NCBI GenBank assembly: GCA_030149365.1
Contig: JASBRP010000001.1
Span: 1-64,000 of the forward strand
DNA length: 64,000 nt
Source: Solimonas sp.
GTDB taxonomy: Bacteria > Pseudomonadota > Gammaproteobacteria > Nevskiales > Nevskiaceae
Direction of reading: 5' to 3'
Part shown: piece after piece, positions 44,986 through 51,979 of the stretch
Layout: the number at the start of each line of letters is the position of its first letter
Position numbering within the stretch: the first letter of the stretch is position 1
Program-made: the position numbers and the translations under genes
The notes under the pieces: generated by a model
The model's database searches: none
Seen by the model: the letters and a program-made list of their open reading frames with translations, nothing else
What the model was told of the DNA's origin: nothing

Positions 44986-45000
44986 ATCAACGTTGTTGAT
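44986..45000. promoter_or_regulatory. Operator E, perfect palindrome ATCAAC-N3-GTTGAT
   Basis: Perfect 6-bp arms around gtt. It overlaps the -10 box and the predicted start of the leftward SDR promoter at 44999-45026. Confidence 0.6.
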
Positions 45001-45026
45001 TATCTATGGCAGGATGCAAATGTAAA
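44999..45026 (-). promoter_or_regulatory. Candidate promoter of the SDR gene at 44210
   Basis: Minus strand: TTTACA (45026-45021), a 16-bp spacer, GATAAT (45004-44999); both boxes match consensus at five of six positions. Operator E overlaps the -10 end and start site. Confidence 0.55.
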
Positions 45027-45203
45027 GGCAGGCTCGCCGTCCACCGATGGGCGCCGCGCTTGCCTGCAACGGCAGTGCCCAGTCGAGAATCCTTCCCATC
45101 CAGTCCCGGCCGGCAGGCCTTCTTGCCCTGCCCGGCAGCCGCCGACCGGGCTCGCTCGCGCATGCCCCTCATTGCCAAGGGAATATTTTCCTTGCGCATA
45201 TAA

Positions 45204-45218
45204 ACCATCATTGTTGAT
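45204..45218. promoter_or_regulatory. Half-site F, GTTGAT near the AraC promoter
   Basis: A clear GTTGAT half-site (45213-45218) with a poor second half. It lies about 80 nt upstream of the AraC start and directly after the TATAAA-like box at 45199-45204. Weak; included because it fits the regulon pattern. Confidence 0.25.
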
Positions 45219-45295
45219 TATTACCCTTCAGGCAGCACCGGCCTCCGCACCACGCATGCGAGGGGCCTGCAACCGCCGCGAGGAGAGACGCGCCG

Positions 45296-46360
45296 ATGAG
45301 TGACGGACACTTTTTCAGCCTGGAAGGCCCCCTGGACTCCATGCCTATGGCCAACCAGATGCGCGCGGCCAACCTGACCGGCTTCACCGAGCTCGTCCGC
45401 ACCCTGGGCGTGGACCCGCGCCCGCTGCTGGAGCGCCACGGCATTGATGCGCGCGCCATCCGTGATCCGGACTCCTATATCGAAACCCAGTCGCTGGTGG
45501 ACCTCCTGGAATACTGCAGCACCTCCTTCAACGATCCCCTGTTCGGCCTGCGCATGGCCAAGTTCCAGGACCCCGACGTGTTCGGTTCGGTGGCCTCGCT
45601 GTGCCGCTCCGCCTCCAGCTTCCGCGAGGCGGTGGAAGGCTTCATCAATTTCATTCCCGTGGTGCACTCGCCGGTGGCGGTGCTGGAACTGGCCGAGGGC
45701 AAGGACACCTCGGAACTGCGCTGGCACATGCAGACCGACCTGGGCCAGAACAAGCAGGCCGAGTACAAGGGCACGCTGCTGATCCTGAAGCTGCTGCGCC
45801 AGGTCGGCGGGCGCTCCTTCCTGCCGCGCTACGTCAATCTCGCGGTCGACAGCCGCGCCAAGGACCTGCCCGAGATCAGTAGCCATTTCGGCTGCACCTT
45901 CCACAAGTCTTCGGTCAACGCCATCGCCTTCCCCACGTCGGCGCTGAACCAGCCCGTGGGCAGCGCCAACCGCCTGCTGTTCCGCTTGCTGGGCGGCTAC
46001 CTGGGCCGCGTGCGCTCGGCCTCGCGCACCAGCACGGTCGAGCGCGTGGAGGACTACGTGCGCGGCGCCCTGCCCTCCGGCAACTGCACCATCGAGCACT
46101 GCGCCAAGAAGCTCGGCACCTCGGTGCGCACCCTGCAGGCCAACCTCAGCGAAGCCGGCCTGCGCTTCTCCGACATCCTCGAGCAGCAGCGCGTCAACCT
46201 GGCCCAGAGCTATCTCGAGCGCGACGAGCTGTCGCTGGACGACGTCGCCGCCATGCTGGGCTACGCCGAGCAATCGAGCTTCGGCCGCGCCTTCAAGCGC
46301 TGGACCGGATCGACCCCGCAGCGCTTCCGTCGCAACCTGGAACTGCGCCGCGCCGCCTGA
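45296..46360 (+). CDS. AraC-family regulator, paralogue of the gene at 6754
   Basis: A 354-residue AraC regulator with an Arabinose_bd-type N-domain and tandem helix-turn-helix motifs (EHCAKKLGTSVRTLQANL and GYAEQSSFGRAFKRWTG). It starts with nearly the same FFSLEGPLDS motif, and the two proteins are similar end to end, including PRYVNLAVDSRAKDLPEI against PRYVALRVDARQKDLPEI. It precedes an SDR and is divergent from another SDR. Probably senses a pathway intermediate. The cluster thus has two near-twin activators. Confidence 0.9.
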   Translation: MSDGHFFSLEGPLDSMPMANQMRAANLTGFTELVRTLGVDPRPLLERHGIDARAIRDPDSYIETQSLVDLLEYCSTSFNDPLFGLRMAKFQDPDVFGSVASLCRSASSFREAVEGFINFIPVVHSPVAVLELAEGKDTSELRWHMQTDLGQNKQAEYKGTLLILKLLRQVGGRSFLPRYVNLAVDSRAKDLPEISSHFGCTFHKSSVNAIAFPTSALNQPVGSANRLLFRLLGGYLGRVRSASRTSTVERVEDYVRGALPSGNCTIEHCAKKLGTSVRTLQANLSEAGLRFSDILEQQRVNLAQSYLERDELSLDDVAAMLGYAEQSSFGRAFKRWTGSTPQRFRRNLELRRAA

Positions 46361-46508
46361 TCGGCGCTGCTTCCGCACAGGCTGGTCTGTCCACGATCCT
46401 GCTCGTGCCTGCGGCCGCAGTGCCGCCGCATTCCCCCTGGTGCCCGCCGATAAGATGAGGCCATCAGGCCCGCCCCCGTGAGCGGCCGCACCGTTAATGG
46501 AGGATGGC

Positions 46509-47303
46509 ATGAACAACAAGACTTCCCAGAAGCCCGTCGTACTCATCACCGGCGCCAGCGCCGGCATCGGCGAGGCCATTGCGCGCCGCTTTGCCACCGC
46601 AGGTTGGGCCATCGTCGCCGTCGCCCGCCGGCCGGAGAAGCTGGAAGCACTGGCGGCGCAACTGGCCAAGACCACCGAGGTACGCACCCTGGCCACCGAC
46701 GTGACCGCCGAAGACGCGCCGCAGCGCGCCGTCGCGTTGGCGATGCAGGAATTCGGCCGCCTCGACTGCCTGGTCAACAACGCCGGCTCGGGCAGCTGGG
46801 CACCGCACCGCGACACCGACGACCGCATGATGAACGAGGTCATCGACACCAGCCTGAAGGCGCCCTTCCGCTTCGCGCGCGAAGCCCTCGGCGTCATGAA
46901 GGCCGGCTCGTCCATCCTCTGCGTGGGCTCGGTTTACGGCATCGTCGGCGGCCTCAACGGCGGCATCTACTGCGCGGTGAAAGCCGGGCTGATCGGCATG
47001 ACCCAGGCCCTGGCCGTGCAGTACGGCTCCGCCGGCATCCGCGCCAACCTCGTCGCTCCTGGCGTCATCAAGACCGACATGACCCGAGACTTCTGGGACA
47101 CCGAGGGCTTCCAGCGCACCAACCAGGAAATGACGCCCTTCAACCGCGACGGCACCGTCGAGGACGTGGCCAACGCCGTGCACTTCCTCGCCTCGTCGGA
47201 AGGCAGCTACATCAACGGCCAGACGCTGGCCCTGGACGGCGGCTGGTCCACCACCAAGTTCCTCAGCTACGACGCCCTGGTGGCGCAGCGCGTGGCCGCC
47301 TGA
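46509..47303 (+). CDS. Short-chain dehydrogenase/reductase
   Basis: A 264-residue classical SDR: TGASAGIGEAIARR near residue 15, NNAGSGSW near residue 90, and YCAVK as active site; the C-terminus has the DGGW motif. The ATG at 46509 has GGAGG at the correct distance; the ATG at 46497 does not. It lies 148 nt after the AraC paralogue, which probably controls it. A GATAAGAT box at 46449 matches one at 7943, which also follows an AraC gene. Substrate unknown. Confidence 0.86.
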   Translation: MNNKTSQKPVVLITGASAGIGEAIARRFATAGWAIVAVARRPEKLEALAAQLAKTTEVRTLATDVTAEDAPQRAVALAMQEFGRLDCLVNNAGSGSWAPHRDTDDRMMNEVIDTSLKAPFRFAREALGVMKAGSSILCVGSVYGIVGGLNGGIYCAVKAGLIGMTQALAVQYGSAGIRANLVAPGVIKTDMTRDFWDTEGFQRTNQEMTPFNRDGTVEDVANAVHFLASSEGSYINGQTLALDGGWSTTKFLSYDALVAQRVAA

Positions 47304-47469
47304 GCCGGTAGAGTCACGGGCGCGGAATCCGGGGCCGGCGGGGCTGCATGACCCGCCGGCCTCTTGCTGTAACATGCCGGCTGCCGCTACTGCGCCCCTG
47401 TGCGTTACACGGGGAGAAACCGCAGCCGCATCGTTTCCCAGCCGCTCCCCGTTGCCGAGTAACCGCCCG

Positions 47470-48105
47470 ATGAGGCCGACCACCAGGGTCCGAAAGAAGA
47501 AGGCTGCCAAGCCGGCGGCCCCGAAACGGCAGTACGACAGCCCCCTGCGCCGCCAGCAGACGGCGGAGACCCGCGAGAGCATCCTCACCGCCGGCGCGGA
47601 GATCGCCCACGGCCTGCCGGCCTGGGACTGGCGCGAGATGACCTTCAAGGCGGTAGGCCAGCGCGCCGGCATCAGCGAGCGCACGGTACACCGCTACTTC
47701 GCCACCGAACGCGCCCTGCGCGACGCCATCCTGCAGCGCCTGGTGCAGGAATCCGGCATGCCGCTGGAACACCTGGAACTGCCCGAGTTCGCCGGGCTGA
47801 CGGCGCACCTGTATCGCTACCTGTCGTCCTTCCCGCCCTCGTCACAGGAAGGCGTGGACCCGGGCCTGGCCGAGCTGGACGTGCAGCGGCGGCGCATGCT
47901 GCTGGCCGCCGTCGCGCGCGCCAGCCGCGGCTGGACCGAGCAGGAACAGGAGATGGCCGCGGCGATGCTGGACCTGTTCTGGACGCCGACCTACTTCGAA
48001 CGCCTGGGCTCGGCCTGGCAACTGGACGCAGACCGCGCCACGAAGGCGATCACCTGGGTGATCGGCCTGGTCGAGAAGGCGATCCAGGAAGGCAAGCGGC
48101 CGTAA
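47470..48105 (+). CDS. TetR-family transcriptional regulator
   Basis: A 211-residue regulator. A basic N-terminal tail (RVRKKKAAKPAAPKR) leads to a TetR DNA-binding domain (residues 35-85; the recognition helix lies in RAGISERTVHRYFA), then an all-helical ligand domain ending AITWVIGLVEKAIQEG. TetR proteins bind short palindromes as dimers, so it is a candidate for the ATCAAC...GTTGAT or TGTCA...TGACAT sites found nearby. ATG at 47470 is preferred over an upstream start at 47374, which would add a low-complexity tail. Ligand unknown. Confidence 0.87.
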   Translation: MRPTTRVRKKKAAKPAAPKRQYDSPLRRQQTAETRESILTAGAEIAHGLPAWDWREMTFKAVGQRAGISERTVHRYFATERALRDAILQRLVQESGMPLEHLELPEFAGLTAHLYRYLSSFPPSSQEGVDPGLAELDVQRRRMLLAAVARASRGWTEQEQEMAAAMLDLFWTPTYFERLGSAWQLDADRATKAITWVIGLVEKAIQEGKRP

Positions 48106-48127
48106 CAGCGCCATCCCTGCTTGTCTT

Positions 48128-48150
48128 CCCTCTCCCCTTGCGGGAGAGGG
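48128..48150. repeat. CCCTCTCCC / GGGAGAGGG palindromic repeat
   Basis: CCCTCTCCC (48128-48136) faces GGGAGAGGG (48142-48150) with a 5-nt loop, between the convergent TetR and P450 genes. Part of the repeat family described at 15565. Confidence 0.65.
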
Positions 48151-48206
48151 ACCGAGGGTGAGGGGGAGCCTTCAATCGGCGGCGCGGTGCGTAACCTCCA
48201 CCGAGC

Positions 48207-48232
48207 CCCCTCTCCCGCAAGCGGGAGAGGGG
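48207..48232. repeat. CCCCTCTCCCGC / GCGGGAGAGGGG palindromic repeat
   Basis: Perfect 12-bp arms (48207-48218 and 48221-48232) with an AA loop. It ends 11 nt before the P450 stop, so with the previous copy it may act as a two-sided transcription stop. Confidence 0.7.
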
Positions 48233-48243
48233 ATCGCATCCGT

Positions 48244-49443
48244 TCAGCGCACCACCACCGGCAACGTCTCCCACCCGCGCACCGTCGACGTCGGCGACAG
48301 CTCCGCCTTGCCCAGGTCCACATCCCACTCCGGGAAGCGCTTGAGCATCTCGTCGAGCGCAATGCGGCCCTCCAGGCGCGCCAGCACCGCACCCACGCAG
48401 GTGTGGATGCCGTAGCCGAACGACAGGTGCGAACGCACCGGGCGGTGGATGTTGAAGCTCTCGCCGTTCTCGAAGCGGCGCTCGTCGCGGTTGGCGGATC
48501 CCACCAGGAACATCATCGCGCTGCCCTTGGGCACGGTCTGGCCCTGCACCACCACGTCGCGCGCGACGTAGCGCGACATGTGCGGCGCCGGCGGCTCGTA
48601 GCGCAGGATCTCCTCCACCGCCGCCGGGATCAGCGCACGGTTCTCCACGATCTGGCGGCGCTGCTCGGGATGCTCGGCCAGCACCTTGGCGGTCCAGCCG
48701 ATCAGACGGTTGGTGGTCTCGTTGCCGGCACCGGCGAGCACGTTCACCAGGGTCAGCACCTCGTCACGATCGAGCCGGCGCAGCGTGTCGGTCTCGTCCT
48801 TGAACTCGGTGGTGAGCAGCTCGGTCATGACGTCGTCCGAGGGATTCTTGGAGCGCCACTCGATGTAGTCCTCGAAACCCTCGCCGATGTACGCGAGCTC
48901 CTCGGTATCCATCTTCTGCCCAGCCTCGGTGCGCATCACCGCGTCCACGCGCTCGCGCACCTTCTGGTGGTCCTGCTCGGGAATGCCCAGCAGCGAGCCG
49001 ATGATGTGCATCGGCATCTGCGCGCCGAACTGCTCGATCACATCGAAGCGGCCGCTGCCCACCAGCGGATCCAGGCAGCGGACACAGGCCTCGCGCACCT
49101 TGGCCTCCAGCGACATCATGCGCTTGGGCGTGAACATGCGCTGCAGCATCGTGCGGTACATGGTGTGCACCGGCGGATCGGTGAAGATCAGCACGCCCGG
49201 CGGGAATTCCGCCTCGGCCTTGATGATCTCCAGGATCGCACCCTTGCCGGAGATGAAGGTCTCGCGGTCCTGCAGGCCCCGCTCCACGTCCTCGAAGCGG
49301 CTCACCGCGTAGAAGTCGTGCTCCTCGTTGTAGTAGAGGGGCGCTTCCTCGCGCAGGCGGTGGAAGACCGGATAGGGGTTGGTGGCGATCTCGGGCTGGT
49401 AGGGGTCGAAGTAGACCGCCCCTGCCTGGCTGCTGCTGTCCAT
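48244..49443 (-). CDS. Cytochrome P450 (second)
   Basis: A 399-residue soluble P450. The heme loop FGYGIHTCVG places the axial Cys near residue 349; the oxygen helix is AGAGNETT and helix K has EEILR. It differs strongly from the P450 at 2459 and belongs to another subfamily. No ferredoxin or reductase is adjacent, so it would depend on those at 4616 and 42680. Its ATG lies 20 nt after operator H. Divergent from the molybdenum-enzyme genes. Substrate unknown. Confidence 0.92.
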   Translation of the reverse strand: MDSSSQAGAVYFDPYQPEIATNPYPVFHRLREEAPLYYNEEHDFYAVSRFEDVERGLQDRETFISGKGAILEIIKAEAEFPPGVLIFTDPPVHTMYRTMLQRMFTPKRMMSLEAKVREACVRCLDPLVGSGRFDVIEQFGAQMPMHIIGSLLGIPEQDHQKVRERVDAVMRTEAGQKMDTEELAYIGEGFEDYIEWRSKNPSDDVMTELLTTEFKDETDTLRRLDRDEVLTLVNVLAGAGNETTNRLIGWTAKVLAEHPEQRRQIVENRALIPAAVEEILRYEPPAPHMSRYVARDVVVQGQTVPKGSAMMFLVGSANRDERRFENGESFNIHRPVRSHLSFGYGIHTCVGAVLARLEGRIALDEMLKRFPEWDVDLGKAELSPTSTVRGWETLPVVVR

Positions 49444-49750
49444 GGAAACGTCCTTTCTATTGATGTCATGACACTGACACCAATATCAAGAAGGGTCAAG
49501 CCGTCGGCCTTGCCTGCCGCGGCAGGCCGGATCGGGCAGCGCGTACAAGACCTTAGGGCTCGCCTTGCACTGCAACAATGAAAAATGCCGCGGAGGTCAA
49601 ATCTCACTTCAGCACACGGCAATGGAGCGCGGCGGCACATCAAGGCGGCACCGCGGGTTTTGGGACAAAATGGCGGCAGAACCCTGACGCCTATTCCGGG
49701 CCCGCCGTGCCGGGGTTCTCCAGCCCAGCAGACTCAAGAGACGCCAAGCC
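49444..49750. other. Divergent intergenic region, 307 nt
   Basis: It separates the P450 from the CoxG-like gene. It holds operator H at 49463-49480 and a TTGACC on the minus strand near 49500-49495 that might be a -35 box, but I find no matching -10. The rest is GC-rich with no gene I can support. Confidence 0.4.
49463..49480. promoter_or_regulatory. Operator H, TGTCA-N6-TGACAT family
   Basis: Minus strand: GTGTCA-gtgtca-TGACAT, followed by CAATA. The site ends 20 nt before the P450 start codon. It matches operator I (54904) in both arms and in the flanking CAATA. Confidence 0.5.
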
Positions 49751-50506
49751 ATGCAGATGACAGGACAGCAGCGGATTCCCGCCTCCCGGCAACAGGTCTG
49801 GGACGGCCTCTACGATCCCGATGTCCTGCGCCGCAGCATTCCCGGCTGCCAGATGGTGGAGAAGGAATCCGAGGACCGCATGCGTGCCATCGCCGAGATC
49901 AAGATCGGCCCCATCGGCGCACGCTTCACCGGCACCGTCACCCTGTCCGACATCGACCCGCTCAACAGCTACACCTTGACCATCGAGGCCCAGGGCGGCA
50001 CGGTGGGCTTCGTCAAGAACATCGCCAAGGTCAAGCTCAGCGAAGCCGACGGCGGCACGCTGCTCGCCTACGAGATGGACGCCCAGATCGGCGGCCGCCT
50101 GGCGCAGCTCGGCGGCCCGATCATGGACGCCACCGCCAAGCAGCTCGCCGCCCGCTTCTTCCAGCAGTTCGGCAAGATCGTCAGCGGCGACGCCGAAGCG
50201 GCCGCCGCCCCCGCGGAGGCCGGCGCCTCCGCCTCGCGCAGCGTCGCCCGCTCGTCCTCGTACTCCGCCGCTCCCGCTTCCGGCGGCCTGCCGATGGCCT
50301 GGATCCTCGCCATGGTGGTCTCCGGCTTTGTCGGCTACCTCATCGGCCAGGGCGGCAGCGGCGAGTCGGCCTGGATGGGGCTGGCCATCGGCCTGCTGAC
50401 CGTGATCGTCGCCGCTGCCGGCTTCGAGTTCGGCCGCCGCGCCGCCGCACCGGTCGTCACGCTCGACGCCGCGCTGCTGGCCAAGCTGCTCGAGGATCGC
50501 CGGTGA
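49751..50506 (+). CDS. coxG: CoxG-family SRPBCC protein
   Basis: A 251-residue protein of the carbon-monoxide-dehydrogenase subunit G family. Residues 1-150 form a START-like SRPBCC domain (RIPASRQQVWDGLYDPDVLRRSIPGC; IGGRLAQLGGPIMDATAKQLA). Then follow an Ala/Ser-rich linker and two membrane segments (GGLPMAWILAMVVSGFVGYL and AWMGLAIGLLTVIVAAAGF). CoxG anchors or assists the molybdenum hydroxylase at the membrane. Its stop overlaps the next start (GTGA). The following genes support the assignment, though not CO as substrate. Confidence 0.85.
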   Translation: MQMTGQQRIPASRQQVWDGLYDPDVLRRSIPGCQMVEKESEDRMRAIAEIKIGPIGARFTGTVTLSDIDPLNSYTLTIEAQGGTVGFVKNIAKVKLSEADGGTLLAYEMDAQIGGRLAQLGGPIMDATAKQLAARFFQQFGKIVSGDAEAAAAPAEAGASASRSVARSSSYSAAPASGGLPMAWILAMVVSGFVGYLIGQGGSGESAWMGLAIGLLTVIVAAAGFEFGRRAAAPVVTLDAALLAKLLEDRR

Positions 50507-51369
50507 AGCCGGCACCGTTCGACTACTACGCCCCCGCCACCATCGAGGAGGCCTGCGGCCTGCTGGCCGAAGCCGGTGGCGGCGCCACCATCCTCGCCGG
50601 CGGGCAGACGCTGATGCCGCTGCTGGCACTGCGCATGAGCCAGCCCTTCCTGCTGGTGGACATCAACCGCATCGCCGCGCTCAAGGGCGTGTCGCGCGCC
50701 AATGGCCACACGCGCATCGGCCCCGTCACGCGCCAGAACGAGGCCATCGCCGACACCACGCTGGGCAGTGCCCAGCCGCTGCTGGTCACCGCCGTGAAGC
50801 ACGTCGGCCATCACCAGACGCGCAACCGCGGCACCATCGGCGGCTCCATCGCGCTGGGCGAGCCGGCGGCGGAGCTGCCCGCCACCTCGGTCGCGCTCGG
50901 TGCCTCGGTGGAGGTGCGCTCGGCCAGGCGCGGCAAGCGCCGCATCGCCGCCGAGGAACTGTACATCGGCCCCTACGCCACCGCGCTGGAATTCGACGAG
51001 CTGGTCACCGACATCCTCGTGCCCGAGTGGCCCACCGGCACGCGCTGGATGTTCAAGGAACTGGCGCAGCGCCCCGGCGACTTCGCCCTGGTGGGCCTCA
51101 CCGGCGCCATCACCGTGCAGGACGGCAAGGTGACCAAGGCGGGTCTTGCCTGGTTCGGCATGGGCCCCACGCCGATCAAGGCGCGCCAGGCCGAGGCCGC
51201 GCTGCTCGGCCAGTCCATCGACCAGGTCGACCACGCCGCCATCGCCGAGCTGGCGATTGCCGACACCGCGCCCTTCGACGATCACCACGCGACATCGGAA
51301 TACCGCCGCACGGTGGGCCGCCGCATGTTCGCCCGCGCGCTGCGCGAGACGCTGGAGGCGCGGGCATGA
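50503..51369 (+). CDS. FAD-binding subunit of molybdenum hydroxylase (CoxM-like)
   Basis: A 288-residue medium subunit. The FAD domain reads AGGQTLMPLLALRM near residue 34 and TRNRGTIGGSIALGEPAAELPA near 110; the C-terminal CO-dehydrogenase-flavoprotein domain includes FKELAQRPGDFALVG. It accepts electrons from the 2Fe-2S subunit. GTG start at 50503, coupled to CoxG. The neighbouring 2Fe-2S and Mo subunits make a complete enzyme of the xanthine oxidase family. Confidence 0.9.
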   Translation: MKPAPFDYYAPATIEEACGLLAEAGGGATILAGGQTLMPLLALRMSQPFLLVDINRIAALKGVSRANGHTRIGPVTRQNEAIADTTLGSAQPLLVTAVKHVGHHQTRNRGTIGGSIALGEPAAELPATSVALGASVEVRSARRGKRRIAAEELYIGPYATALEFDELVTDILVPEWPTGTRWMFKELAQRPGDFALVGLTGAITVQDGKVTKAGLAWFGMGPTPIKARQAEAALLGQSIDQVDHAAIAELAIADTAPFDDHHATSEYRRTVGRRMFARALRETLEARA

Positions 51370-51484
51370 GGCACCAAACCATGTCAATTCATGCACGCGA
51401 CGGGGCAGCCCCATGCCGGCGTCGACTCATAACGCTAGGATCCCCACGCTTCGCGCGGGGCCCCTCCACGCTACTCGCGATGCC

Positions 51485-51979
51485 ATGAGCACCCACAACA
51501 TTCACCTGCAGATCAACGACCGCCCCCACGACGCCAGCGTCGAAGGCCGCCTGACCCTCTGCGACTTCCTGCGCGGCAACGCCGGCTACACCGGCGTGCA
51601 CGTCGGCTGCGAGCACGGCGTCTGCGGCGCCTGCACCGTGATGGTCGACGGCCTGGCCGTGCGCTCCTGCCTGATGCTCGCCGTGCAGGCCGACGGCTGC
51701 AGCGTCACCACGGTGGAGGGCCTGTCCACCGGCGACGGCCCGCTGCACCCGGTGCAGCAGACCCTGCGCGAGGAGCACGGCCTGCAGTGCGGCTTCTGCA
51801 CCCCGGGCGTCTGCATGACCCTGGCCGCCCTGACCCAGGGCGAGCAGAAGCCCAGCTCCGAGACGCTGATCAACGCCATGTCCGGCCACATCTGCCGCTG
51901 CACCGGCTACCAGGGCATCCGCCGCGCCGCGCTGCGCCTGGCCGGCGAAGCGGTGGCCCCGGTGGAGGATCACGGATGA
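51485..51979 (+). CDS. 2Fe-2S subunit of molybdenum hydroxylase (CoxS-like)
   Basis: A 164-residue iron-sulfur subunit. The first cluster is held by CEHGVCGAC and the later C near residue 60; the second by CGFCTPG and CRCTGY. Typical order for xanthine oxidase family small subunits. The start at 51485 is chosen because the text from MSTHNI is well conserved; the 115 nt before it hold no credible coding sequence and no strong ribosome site. The end overlaps the Mo-subunit start (ATGA). Confidence 0.9.
   Translation: MSTHNIHLQINDRPHDASVEGRLTLCDFLRGNAGYTGVHVGCEHGVCGACTVMVDGLAVRSCLMLAVQADGCSVTTVEGLSTGDGPLHPVQQTLREEHGLQCGFCTPGVCMTLAALTQGEQKPSSETLINAMSGHICRCTGYQGIRRAALRLAGEAVAPVEDHG

Larger units (their letters stand above)
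44888..45295. other. Divergent control region, 408 nt
   Basis: It lies between the SDR and the AraC regulator. It holds operator E with its promoter, a half-site F near 45213 (GTTGAT) just after a TATAAA-like box at 45199-45204, and GC-rich DNA in between. The open frames within it have shadow-like composition, so I call no gene. Confidence 0.5.

Noticed and set aside
44987..45211. Open frames of 65-74 codons on both strands in the 44888-45295 gap
   Set aside because: They have no ribosome site and shadow-like composition, and they cover promoter and operator elements.
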